Shown here in pieces: positions 1 to 7,210 of a stretch of 11,894 bases of DNA. Where the stretch lies: assembly GCA_038213005.1 (NCBI GenBank), contig JBBQTU010000137.1, positions 1-11,894 of the forward strand, read 5' to 3'. Origin of the DNA: JBBQTU01 sp038213005 (GTDB lineage: Bacteria > Planctomycetota > Phycisphaerae > Tepidisphaerales > Tepidisphaeraceae). The notes below the pieces were generated by a model. It did not search any database, had not been told where the DNA came from, and saw only the letters and a list, made by a program, of their open reading frames with translations. A program made the translations under genes and the position numbers. Each line of letters starts with the position of its first letter. Position 1 is the stretch's first letter.

Positions 1-1
1 T

Positions 2-97
2 ATTACCATATGGCCGTTCCTGCTGCATCTGAAGCCTCAGCCGGTTCAGTTCCGCCCACGACACTTCACGTTTGATATAGACAACGCCTCTCTTCTT
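2..97 (-). pseudogene. Possible C-terminal fragment of a REP-associated (Y1/IS200-like) transposase, cut by the window edge
   Basis: A 32-codon open stretch on the minus strand runs off the left edge in a frame different from the overlapping secreted-protein ORF. It contains SWAELNRLRLQ followed by QQERPYGN. This resembles the C-terminal region of RAYT proteins, which typically read LxALRRSxxRGxPYGxxxW before a terminal STLRPRGRPRK tail. A stop codon lies just upstream in this frame (98-100), so no start or catalytic HUH/Tyr part is present here and the fragment looks like a remnant. The assignment is from memory of the family and the piece is very short. It could also be an unrelated truncated gene. 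A nearby REP-like palindrome at 131-147 is consistent with the idea but does not prove it. Confidence 0.25.
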
Positions 98-474
98 CTA
101 TGGCGCGGCCAATCTCCATATCGCGGGTCCTGCCCGGAAAACGGGTACGCCCAAGAGCCGCTGCCCATATCAGAAGCACCATTATTATCTGCGGCGAAGA
201 GGGTCCCGGTGATAAGGTCTACGCCGGAGAAGAGGGGGTAGAAGGTCCCAGTTCCGCCCGCGATCTGGGCATTGAGGTCCACCCCGGCAACGCCCTGCAC
301 CCCGCTGACGCGGATGGCGACCGGCTGGTGCGGCGTGTTGGCGGCGAGGAAGTGAGACCCCACGGTGATGGACGGCCCGGCCGCATCGGCCGGGGCGACG
401 CCCGCCAATAGGGCGAAGCCGCAGGCGGCCAGGGCGACAGGTAACTTGAGAGGCTGAGTGAGACTCCGTTTCAT
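46..474 (-). CDS. Small secreted protein with a disrupted C-terminus
   Basis: This 142-residue ORF begins with a clear Sec signal peptide: basic start MKRS, hydrophobic core at about residues 12-26, and likely cleavage after APADA near residue 31. A purine-rich ribosome site (GGGAAGGAAC) sits 8 bases before the ATG. Residues 33-109 look like the start of an exported beta-sandwich, with SITVGSHFLAANTP and later GVDLITGTLFAADNNG. This pattern is seen in secreted planctomycete proteins and is loosely cohesin-like. From residue 110 the character changes: residues 110-115 are encoded by a palindromic repeat (131-147) and the rest is Arg-rich and atypical (GDWPRHRRREALS). I infer that the original 3' part was lost or displaced by repeat-associated DNA, so the gene is probably a truncated remnant. 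The exact function is unknown. Confidence 0.6.
   Translation of the reverse strand: MKRSLTQPLKLPVALAACGFALLAGVAPADAAGPSITVGSHFLAANTPHQPVAIRVSGVQGVAGVDLNAQIAGGTGTFYPLFSGVDLITGTLFAADNNGASDMGSGSWAYPFSGQDPRYGDWPRHRRREALSISNVKCRGRN
131..152. repeat. REP-like palindrome, copy 1
   Basis: TGCCCG-GAAAA-CGGGTA forms a short stem around an A-rich loop and is followed by CGCCC. Related copies with the same downstream ACGC lie at 11321-11341 and 11655-11677. This copy sits inside the 3' part of the truncated secreted-protein ORF, at the point where the protein stops looking natural. Confidence 0.55.
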
Positions 475-553
475 ACTGCTGTTCCTTCCCTATAGTGTTT
501 GAGACAAGTCATGCGCGGGCTGGTGACTTCGCCCGCGTCAACCTACATGGCTT

Positions 554-616
554 TTGACCCCTTATCCGCTTCCACCCACGTCGACCGCAAGGTATGTTGA
601 CCCTTTAGCCGCTTCC
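554..616. repeat. Imperfect direct repeat, two 20-base copies 43 bases apart
   Basis: TTGACCCCTTATCCGCTTCC at 554-573 and TTGACCCTTTAGCCGCTTCC at 597-616 match at 18 of 20 positions. They lie in the 190-base gap between the SUKH gene and the truncated secreted-protein gene. No gene is visible in that gap, and no clear terminator. Confidence 0.5.
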
Positions 617-664
617 GTGTGGCACGATCGCGACACATCAAAACGTCCTATTCGTCATCCTCTT

Positions 665-1315
665 CTATGTTTCGCGTTCCCGCTCCATGCTTCCGAGCCG
701 CTCCATTGGCGGATGGTCGTGCCCGTATACCTGGAGCGCAGAGGGCCATCCATCCGTCTTGCACATTCGCTCGAGCCAAGCAGCAAAGCTGCTGTCCCAA
801 GAGTACTCCTTTACCAGTCCAGGGTCATACATGAGTTCCTGGATTGTGTAGCCATCCTCAGCGTAGATGATCGACCAGTCCTCTCCCTCTATCCTCCGTA
901 AGGCTATGTAACAGCCATCTCGAATGTCGCAGAACCGCACGATTCCGAATGGGATATCTTGCCGTTCGACAGTTCTCGCACGTAGCGTGAGATTAACTTC
1001 GATGATCTCCGCTGCAGGCATCAGGCGGTAGATCTCCCGACACAGTAGCATCCCGCCATTGTACTGGCGGTAAAACTGATCGATGTCCGCTGGTAGTGCT
1101 ACCCCAAGTCGTTCATTCACTTGCGCCAGTCCCACCGCGCATCCCGCCTCCATAATATGAGAGCCCCTTATCGTCATCTCGTCTTGAGCATCCTGCATAA
1201 TTTCGATGCGATGCAGACCTTCCAACGTCCGGAACGCCTCCATTGGCCTATCCCAATCCGTGTGATAGCATCGCTGTTCACGCCGCGACACCTCGAAGAA
1301 CTCATAGTCGGTCAT
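665..1315 (-). CDS. SMI1/KNR4 (SUKH) family protein
   Basis: This 216-residue soluble protein has no signal peptide or membrane segment. The SUKH signature is visible. ERLGVALPADIDQFYRQYNGG (residues 68-88) matches the family's LPxDhxxFYxxYNGG helix-turn. YRLMPAAEI (96-104) follows, then a strand region with FCDIRDGCYIALRR (128-141), and near the C-terminus SFAAWLERM (176-184), equivalent to the usual final SFxxWL helix. I chose the ATG at 1315 because AGAAGGAAG sits 6 bases upstream; the frame stays open to 1411 but lacks a better site. In bacteria SUKH proteins often act as immunity proteins for polymorphic or contact-dependent toxins, or as general ligand-binding modules. It follows the lipoprotein and large exported protein on the same strand, after a 162-base gap with a strong hairpin. 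The family call is firm. The immunity role is inferred from context. Confidence 0.8.
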   Translation of the reverse strand: MTDYEFFEVSRREQRCYHTDWDRPMEAFRTLEGLHRIEIMQDAQDEMTIRGSHIMEAGCAVGLAQVNERLGVALPADIDQFYRQYNGGMLLCREIYRLMPAAEIIEVNLTLRARTVERQDIPFGIVRFCDIRDGCYIALRRIEGEDWSIIYAEDGYTIQELMYDPGLVKEYSWDSSFAAWLERMCKTDGWPSALQVYGHDHPPMERLGSMERERET

Positions 1316-1378
1316 GGTGCTTCCTTCTGTTCCTGCGCTAGCTGCATAACTTGGTACGGCACATCGTCCTGAAAGGTA

Positions 1379-1427
1379 AAGGTGACATCCCACAATAACT
1401 GGGCGGAACAATGTGGGATGTCACCTT
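1379..1427. repeat. Perfect 16-bp inverted repeat (hairpin) between lipoprotein and SUKH genes
   Basis: AAGGTGACATCCCACA at 1379-1394 is exactly the reverse complement of 1412-1427, with a 17-base loop. Both arms are flanked by AAAGGT-type tracts: AAAGGT at 1372-1377 on one side, and repeated CACCTT/CCTT units at about 1423-1465 on the other. On the minus strand the stem is followed by TTACCTTTC and not a run of T, so it is a poor classical intrinsic terminator. It may still attenuate transcription into the SUKH gene, or it may be a small mobile palindromic element. Confidence 0.7.
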
Positions 1428-1477
1428 CCTTCACCTTCACCTTTGCACCTTTGCCCTTTGCCGCCCCCATCCTATCC

Positions 1478-2149
1478 TTACTCCTTCGGCACCGGCCGAT
1501 GCCGCCGCCAGACCTGCAGGTTCTCCGGATTCCGCTCCAGCCTCATCTGCTCCTCCGTCTTCCTGGTGGTCGCTCCCGTGCGCAAGTCAACCCACAGTGT
1601 CGCGAAGCGACAACTGGTAGTCCATGGGAGCCCCATGTGAACATTCCTGGGCACCCGACCAGGCCACGTACCCGGATCATCAGGCGAGCGATAGGCGCTG
1701 TCCGCCAGTTCCCTTCCGAGGACCATGTGATAGTTGGCAGCAACACAGATTACCGCGATCACGTCCCCATTCCAGTGCGAATCGGAGACCATGGGTCCAA
1801 GTGCCAGCGCCAGTTCGTCAAAGGTGTGCCGATTGATGAACCCGCACGCCTCGTCTGTTAAGACAATATGTGTATAGGCAAGATTCACGCTACGGCGCGC
1901 CTCAGCCTTCGTCTGCCCCGAGTACTTCACATACCGCTCAATGATCGGCCGCTTCAGGGCCTTGAACTCCGCCACCACCTGCTCAGAGCTCGGTGCCGGG
2001 CCTTCCCGTTTCATCAGCACCCGCGCACGAGGATCAAATCGCTCTGGGTTCTTCGCATATGGATCACTCGGCTGCGTTGTCGATGCACAAGCGGTCAGAA
2101 GCCCCAAGGTCATCACTGCAACGCCGCCCAGACTCGCTTTCCGTCCCAT
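1478..2149 (-). CDS. Putative lipoprotein of unknown function
   Basis: This 223-residue protein starts MGRKASLGG and has a short hydrophobic stretch ending in the lipobox L-T-A-C (residues 18-21). It should therefore be lipidated at Cys21 and anchored to a membrane. I chose the ATG at 2149 because CAGGAG lies 5 bases upstream and the signal peptide begins right there. The frame is open to 2200 but that would bury the signal sequence. After a polar linker (residues 22-55) comes a helical region (about 56-95), then a possible globular part with VNLAYTHIVLTDEACGF and Cys at 102, 135 and 180. I recognise no catalytic motif. Its first 37 bases overlap the end of the upstream exported-protein gene, with the ribosome site inside that coding sequence, which suggests translational coupling and a shared role. 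Confidence 0.7.
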   Translation of the reverse strand: MGRKASLGGVAVMTLGLLTACASTTQPSDPYAKNPERFDPRARVLMKREGPAPSSEQVVAEFKALKRPIIERYVKYSGQTKAEARRSVNLAYTHIVLTDEACGFINRHTFDELALALGPMVSDSHWNGDVIAVICVAANYHMVLGRELADSAYRSPDDPGTWPGRVPRNVHMGLPWTTSCRFATLWVDLRTGATTRKTEEQMRLERNPENLQVWRRHRPVPKE

Positions 2150-5100
2150 GTAGACTCCTGATCGTAGAAAGTAACCTTGCTTGTCTGCCCTCGAATCCAC
2201 GTACCCATTCCCCCCGGATCAAAGAACGTTATCGGTCCTGAGTCGCCGGTGGCTGCGAACGATACCTTCCAGCCGCTCGGCGGCGCGAGGCCGACGTGCT
2301 CCATGGCAACGCCCACCAGTGAAGCGCAGCCCCCCTGCGTGGCGTCGATATCAAGGCCGTAGTTGGAATACGTGCGGCCATAAGTATTCGTTGTGCTTTT
2401 CGGGGACAGCAGCTTGTACAACCCGTCGGCCACGGAAGGCAGGACCACCCACGTGTGCTGTTGCACAAGGTCAATCGTGGCGGTGGCGTCAGTATCGCTT
2501 GCACGTATCTTGTTGATGTTGTCCCGCCACACGGTGAGATCACTCACATTGTTCCGGTGGCCATCACCGAAATTCGTCCAAGGCAGGTCGCCTGTCAGTG
2601 AGTCAACGAACGCCCGGGCATACGCGTCGAGCCCATCCTGCCCTGTGGAGCCGAAATATTCGCCTTCTGGCGTGGTCCGATGATCAGGATCGAAATATGT
2701 GAGTTTGCAGAAGGCGTGACCCATGAAGGCAGCGACCCCATGCCACCCTTCGGTTTTGCCCTTGATATCCGCCCCAGCGAAGCCGGCGACTGCGGACGAC
2801 CGCATGCTAGCCAGACTACTGTAATTCATATCGAACAGCACTCTCTTGCCAGTCAAGGCGTTGTACGTGTACGGCTCGACAACGTACGTCTTGAGCTTGT
2901 AGTCCACGACGGTCAGCTTCACCGTGTCGGTGGTCGCGAAACTGGCTGGACCAATATCGCCATCGGGATCAAGCGACACGGTAATTGGTGCCCCTCCCCA
3001 CGCTGAGGACTTGGCTTCGCCCTCTATGTAGAACGTAATCTCACGCTTCCCATCCGAAAAGCCAAGTTGCGCGGGCGTATAGGCATAGTTCCCGCCGCCG
3101 ATCACATTGCCCCTCATGCCGGGCGGCATATTGATCAGCCACGAGGATCTCGGTTGATCCTTGTCGACGTTCCAGAGCCTAACGTCTCCCCCCGGATACG
3201 AAATCTTGATCCTGGCCACGTTAAGGTCTAGCCAGGCCGGTAGCGTGATGACGCCCGGATAGAAATGGCCGCTGGCGTGGTCATCAGCAGTACCTGCTTT
3301 TCCGTCGCTATTGTATCCATCTAGCGCGTCATCTATGCCGTCGTTATCCTCGTCCAGCCCTACCTGCGTCTGGACAAGCTTCCCCGGATACTCCTTTGAT
3401 CCGGGCATAGCCTCAATACGATCCACCTCGGGACTGCGGTCAGGCGCGCCAAATCCTTTCGTATTGCTGGAGTCCACGTCCACATCCACCTGAACAACCG
3501 TGAACTTCACCTGATCCGTCGCGTGCGCCCGCCCGCTCTGGACGTCCAGCGTCAGGGCCACATCGCCCTGCGCCGAACTGCCCTTAATGCCCTCGATCCA
3601 CGCCTGATTGGGAACTTGTCCACTACCGGCAACCCAGACCAGAGACGTCTCGCTGCCGCTGAAGAGGAGTTGGCTGCGTGAGGAATCCTTCCACACCTTC
3701 ACCTTGTCGCCACCGCTGATCGACAGCGTAATCTGGGCATTGTCCAATACGATGTCCGAGCCCCAGCCCAGGTCGACGCCAACAAGATCCTTGTCAGACC
3801 CGCTGTCCTGGTAATCGGGCACGTTGTTCTGATTGTCGTCATTGTCATTGGCCGCGACGTAGACCCCGGGATCAACTTCGTTGGGCGCTCCGCCGTCGCG
3901 GTCTTCAGCGACGTTGTAGACCGAAAGGTCCGCCGTCGCAATGTCAAACGATGCCATGAAGTCGTCAAAGTCTTCGTCAATGTGCGGCTCCCAGCTATAC
4001 GTGTCTTCTAGCGCCAGATACCACTGCTTATCGGCTGCGCCGCTGGGCCGGGTAAAGCCCGCATTGTCCTTCAGGCTGGAGATAGGGCCGACTTTGTAGG
4101 CACCGCTGTCGTCCACGCTATAGTCATGCGGGACGCCGTCATAGTTGGTAATGGTCGCCGACCCTGAAAGCACATCCCAGGCCGCCGCCTCAGGACTGTC
4201 GGCCTTGACGATGCCTCCGTTACCCACATTGGCGGTGCCACTGCCTGTGTAGCCCGCTTCGTTGCGCGTGATCGCCAGCGTAGACGGAGCGATGCTATAC
4301 CAACGCATGCCGTTATTGTAATCGGAAAGCCGCTCTGGCAATGTAACGCTGATCGCCGACGGACTGGCCACCTGCCCTGTCGCGATGGGCACAACACGGA
4401 ACCAGCGGGTAACCCCGGCCGGGAGATTGGTCAGCAGGCAGGCGGTGGAATCGGCAGGGATTTGTTTCAACTGCGAGAAGGGACCATTGGCGGAATTACC
4501 CATCTCCACGCTGTAGCCAGTCTCCACCTGCGAATGCTCGTTCCATGTCAGGCGAACTTCGCTCGGACTGAGCACCTCGGCCGTCAGGCTCGTGGCCGGA
4601 TTGGCCGGGGCGGTTACCAGACGCAACTCGGTGGCGAAGTTGGTGAGGTTCGACCGGGCGATGAGTTGGTCGGCCGTGTTGACCTGCCGGTCGCGGTCGA
4701 AGTCGTAGGGATTCAGAATGTCGGCCGGATTCAGGAGGGTACGGAGATTGTTGCGAACGATAAGCTGGTCGGCCGTGTTGACGCGAGCGGAGCCCGGCTC
4801 GTTGCCAACTTCGCCGATGGCCGAGCCGAAGTAGAATGTGTCCCTGGCATGGAGACCGGTGCGGTCGTTGGGCAGGGCGGTGACCTGCAGCCACTTGCCC
4901 TTGACGGCCGATGCGTCGCCCCATGTGAAGACGAATCGCGTGGCACCGTTCTTGCCGGCACCGGCGCGGATGGCGAAGCCCGTGGGCCGCGGGGCGGCCG
5001 ACCAGCCAAAGGGGTCGTTCAAATCATTCCCCATGCGGAAGGTGAAGTCATCCAAGGTGGGGGTGCCGTTGGGGTGGTCAATGTCAACCATCAGCCCATT

Positions 5101-5424
5101 CAGGCCGCGGCTATAGCTGGAGTAATTGGCGAAGCCGGCCGTCTGAAGTTCGCGCAGCGGCTGTTTGTCGATGCCAATGGCCGCATCGTCAGCAGTGTTG
5201 ATGGCAGGATTGCTGCCGTCGAAAGCACTGTTGTTGTAGAAGAGATAAGCACCGGTGACGGTGGAGAGCATCTGACGCTGCTCCAGCGTATCCATCACCG
5301 CGCGGGTGAGCGAAGCATTCCGGCGACCGATCATGGTCCTGCTGCGCGACGGTCGGTCAGGCGAAGAACCGCCCGCCATCCCGGCCAGACGATTACCACT
5401 TTGAGGCGTATTGCCCCCCCCCAT
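2113..5424 (-). CDS. Large exported multidomain protein: LEPR-XLL motif, dockerin, FnIII and a C-terminal putative hydrolase domain
   Basis: The protein has 1103 residues. After an Arg-rich start, TLEQRQMLS (residues 46-54) matches the LEPR-XLL-type motif near the N-terminus of large planctomycete exported proteins. Residues 55-275 form a block ending in two dockerin-like repeats, VNTADQLIVRNNL (215-227) and VNTADQLIARSNL (248-260). The second has a full Ca-loop, DFDRDRQVNTAD (241-252). A fibronectin type III domain follows (about 276-365). Asp/Asn-rich stretches at about 525-545 and 691-705 (DEDNDGIDDALD) resemble thrombospondin-type calcium segments. The last 250 residues contain GHAF (His903) and GGCASLVGVA (Cys1033), possibly a permuted papain-like fold. 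The start is uncertain. The ATG at 5424 sits at a run of nine G. A better ribosome site precedes an ATG at 5443 that is out of frame by one base, and ATG 5334 is also possible. The gene overlaps the next by 37 bases. Confidence 0.8.
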   Translation of the reverse strand: MGGGNTPQSGNRLAGMAGGSSPDRPSRSRTMIGRRNASLTRAVMDTLEQRQMLSTVTGAYLFYNNSAFDGSNPAINTADDAAIGIDKQPLRELQTAGFANYSSYSRGLNGLMVDIDHPNGTPTLDDFTFRMGNDLNDPFGWSAAPRPTGFAIRAGAGKNGATRFVFTWGDASAVKGKWLQVTALPNDRTGLHARDTFYFGSAIGEVGNEPGSARVNTADQLIVRNNLRTLLNPADILNPYDFDRDRQVNTADQLIARSNLTNFATELRLVTAPANPATSLTAEVLSPSEVRLTWNEHSQVETGYSVEMGNSANGPFSQLKQIPADSTACLLTNLPAGVTRWFRVVPIATGQVASPSAISVTLPERLSDYNNGMRWYSIAPSTLAITRNEAGYTGSGTANVGNGGIVKADSPEAAAWDVLSGSATITNYDGVPHDYSVDDSGAYKVGPISSLKDNAGFTRPSGAADKQWYLALEDTYSWEPHIDEDFDDFMASFDIATADLSVYNVAEDRDGGAPNEVDPGVYVAANDNDDNQNNVPDYQDSGSDKDLVGVDLGWGSDIVLDNAQITLSISGGDKVKVWKDSSRSQLLFSGSETSLVWVAGSGQVPNQAWIEGIKGSSAQGDVALTLDVQSGRAHATDQVKFTVVQVDVDVDSSNTKGFGAPDRSPEVDRIEAMPGSKEYPGKLVQTQVGLDEDNDGIDDALDGYNSDGKAGTADDHASGHFYPGVITLPAWLDLNVARIKISYPGGDVRLWNVDKDQPRSSWLINMPPGMRGNVIGGGNYAYTPAQLGFSDGKREITFYIEGEAKSSAWGGAPITVSLDPDGDIGPASFATTDTVKLTVVDYKLKTYVVEPYTYNALTGKRVLFDMNYSSLASMRSSAVAGFAGADIKGKTEGWHGVAAFMGHAFCKLTYFDPDHRTTPEGEYFGSTGQDGLDAYARAFVDSLTGDLPWTNFGDGHRNNVSDLTVWRDNINKIRASDTDATATIDLVQQHTWVVLPSVADGLYKLLSPKSTTNTYGRTYSNYGLDIDATQGGCASLVGVAMEHVGLAPPSGWKVSFAATGDSGPITFFDPGGMGTWIRGQTSKVTFYDQESTWDGKRVWAALQ

Positions 5425-5597
5425 TGCATGATGCTGCTTTCATGATCTTCCCTTTCCTTTGGCGGGCTCGACGCCAGTTGGTTGCGCGTGGCCCTGATCG
5501 GGACAGGCTTGTGGCCGGTCGCTAATTTCCTGCCGTTTGGCCGAGAATTACTACCGAGATCCGCTACCTTCCTGTTGCTCGTCCAACTGAAGCAACG

Positions 5598-5626
5598 AGA
5601 CTACCAATATGGAGTATTGCTGTCAA
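5598..5626 (-). promoter_or_regulatory. Weak candidate promoter for the large exported protein
   Basis: A perfect TTGACA (5626 to 5621 on the minus strand) is followed after 17 bases by TAGTCT, a poor -10 match. It lies about 175 bases before the annotated start at 5424, in the 266-base gap after the hydrolase gene. The rest of that gap shows no gene and no clear intrinsic terminator. Confidence 0.22.
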
Positions 5627-5690
5627 GCACGTTACATCAGTAAAATCATATCATGATCTGTTGTACACGTGCTCTTAATGCGTGGTGTAT

Positions 5691-7049
5691 TCAGTTTGGC
5701 CTCACCATGACCTGTGCCCAGTAGCCTGACGCATTGCGGTTGCCACGGGCCTGGTGCACGAGTTGGATGCGGGTTTCGTCGTCGACGAAACTGCTGATGT
5801 CCACGTCGGCGGTCAGCCATCCGCTGGGCGCCGTTTCAGCGGTAACCGGCAGGCGCTGGACCTCGGTCTCATTCACGCGGACCAGCAGATCCCATTCGCC
5901 ATCAGGATGCCGGCCGATCACGAGTTTCAGGTGTGCCGGCTTGCCCTTGGGAAGCTTCATGGTCGTCTGCAGGCGACAGGCCACATCAGCAGTCAGTGGA
6001 TAGGTGACAAAGATGTTCTTCTTGCCCTGAACCGCCGCCTTGAATCCCGGCTCCATGTTGGCCGAGCAGTTGTCGATAAACCAGTAGGGCAGGAACCGGC
6101 TCAACTGCGCCTGGAGTCTCTGCTGGACCAACTGGTCGCCCTTGGCATCGGCGAAGTAGACGCCGGTCATGTGATCGCCGGTCGGACGGTTCTTGGGCGG
6201 CGGCGTGCCGCGCCGGTGCAGCAGCAGCCAGTCGTAGAACTCGCGACTGCCATAGTACGCCGGCCAGATAGCGTGCCCGCCGTGTGGCACCATCGAGTAG
6301 GCCACATCGATCGATTCCTTCTTCAGAGCGTCGACCATGTGCGCTGAGTCCGGCTCGCTCGCGCCGTCATCCTGCCCGGAGATCACCAGAAAGGTCGTCT
6401 TGCTGTCGCGCAGGATTGTCGCCGTGCCAGCCGGGTCGACCTGGCGCGCCACGATCGGGGCGATGACGGAGAACAGGGTGGGCGCCTCGCGTGCCAGAGC
6501 CCAGCAGCCCTTGCCGCCCATCGAGAGGCCGGTCAGGTACAGGCGCGTGCGATCGACCGGGCATGTCGCGATCACCGACTGGATCAGCCGCACGACCGCG
6601 GGTGCCATGTCGGGAGATTCCCATGTGCGATCCTGCGGACACAGCGGCAGCAGGATGATCATCGGCAGCCACTTCTGAAGATCGGGTTTGTTCCCCATAT
6701 CCACGGGGATCCCGCAGTTCATGACCGCCGATGGGTCGCGGCCTCGCTCGCCGACGCCCGACAGGAATGTGAGCATCGGCCACTTCCTGGTGCCAGGGCG
6801 GTATGCTTCCGGCAGGTAGATCACAAACGGCAACTCACGCTGCTTGCCGTCCTCCTGCCACTGGTAGACCATTTTGTGGTAACCCGGCGTCCGCGGGTTC
6901 GCATCTCCCTGGCCCCACCCCTTAAACGTGCCCTTGGGCACCGGCGGCTCGCCGGCTGGCTGGGTGGCAGGACCGGCCGATCGGCCGGTGAGACAGACCG
7001 TAAGAATGAGGGCGGTCACCCACCCGCAAATAAACCTGGCTCGCATCAT
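5691..7049 (-). CDS. Secreted alpha/beta hydrolase (esterase / feruloyl-esterase-like) with C-terminal beta-rich extension
   Basis: The protein has 452 residues from the chosen start MMRARFICGW, which puts the signal peptide at the N-terminus (hydrophobic core at about residues 7-21, likely cleavage near TGRSA). An in-frame ATG at 7085 would add 12 residues; neither start has a strong ribosome site. Residues 60-280 form an alpha/beta hydrolase: LPFVIYLPEAY, LTFLSGVGERG, the nucleophile elbow GLSMGG with Ser176, a probable acid at Asp227/Asp228 in ISGQDDG, and His259 in PHGGHAIW. This layout matches the poly(3-hydroxybutyrate)-depolymerase/feruloyl-esterase-like group often called 'phospholipase/carboxylesterase' or LpqC-like. 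Residues 295-452 are a beta-rich, non-catalytic extension containing LKLVIGRHPDGEWDLLVRVN, possibly a binding module. Likely substrates are esters on polysaccharides or plant material, but the specificity cannot be read from the sequence. Confidence 0.78.
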   Translation of the reverse strand: MMRARFICGWVTALILTVCLTGRSAGPATQPAGEPPVPKGTFKGWGQGDANPRTPGYHKMVYQWQEDGKQRELPFVIYLPEAYRPGTRKWPMLTFLSGVGERGRDPSAVMNCGIPVDMGNKPDLQKWLPMIILLPLCPQDRTWESPDMAPAVVRLIQSVIATCPVDRTRLYLTGLSMGGKGCWALAREAPTLFSVIAPIVARQVDPAGTATILRDSKTTFLVISGQDDGASEPDSAHMVDALKKESIDVAYSMVPHGGHAIWPAYYGSREFYDWLLLHRRGTPPPKNRPTGDHMTGVYFADAKGDQLVQQRLQAQLSRFLPYWFIDNCSANMEPGFKAAVQGKKNIFVTYPLTADVACRLQTTMKLPKGKPAHLKLVIGRHPDGEWDLLVRVNETEVQRLPVTAETAPSGWLTADVDISSFVDDETRIQLVHQARGNRNASGYWAQVMVRPN

Positions 7050-7210
7050 GGTGGTAACGTACCGTCTGCACCGTTCCCGATCCATACCTGCGGATTCAGA
7101 AACTACCTGGATGTACGTGGCAGCGCCCGCAGCTTTGACTGTAAGGAGAGGCGAGCCTGAGATTCCACCACGGCAGCTTTGGCCCTTGAGCGCCCTGGAC
7201 GTTGTGACAT

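Noticed and set aside
554..901. Plus-strand open frame at the SUKH 3' end
   Set aside because: It overlaps the SUKH coding region antisense, starts in the direct-repeat gap and shows no domain.
1379..1427. Intrinsic terminator for the lipoprotein gene
   Set aside because: The stem is strong but the 17-base loop is long and no T-run follows on the minus strand, so I list it as an inverted repeat and not a terminator.
4462..5445. 327-codon open frame on the plus strand, opposite the dockerin region
   Set aside because: Antisense shadow of the exported protein, which has unmistakable dockerin, FnIII and LEPR-XLL features; there is no recognisable domain or ribosome site on the plus strand.
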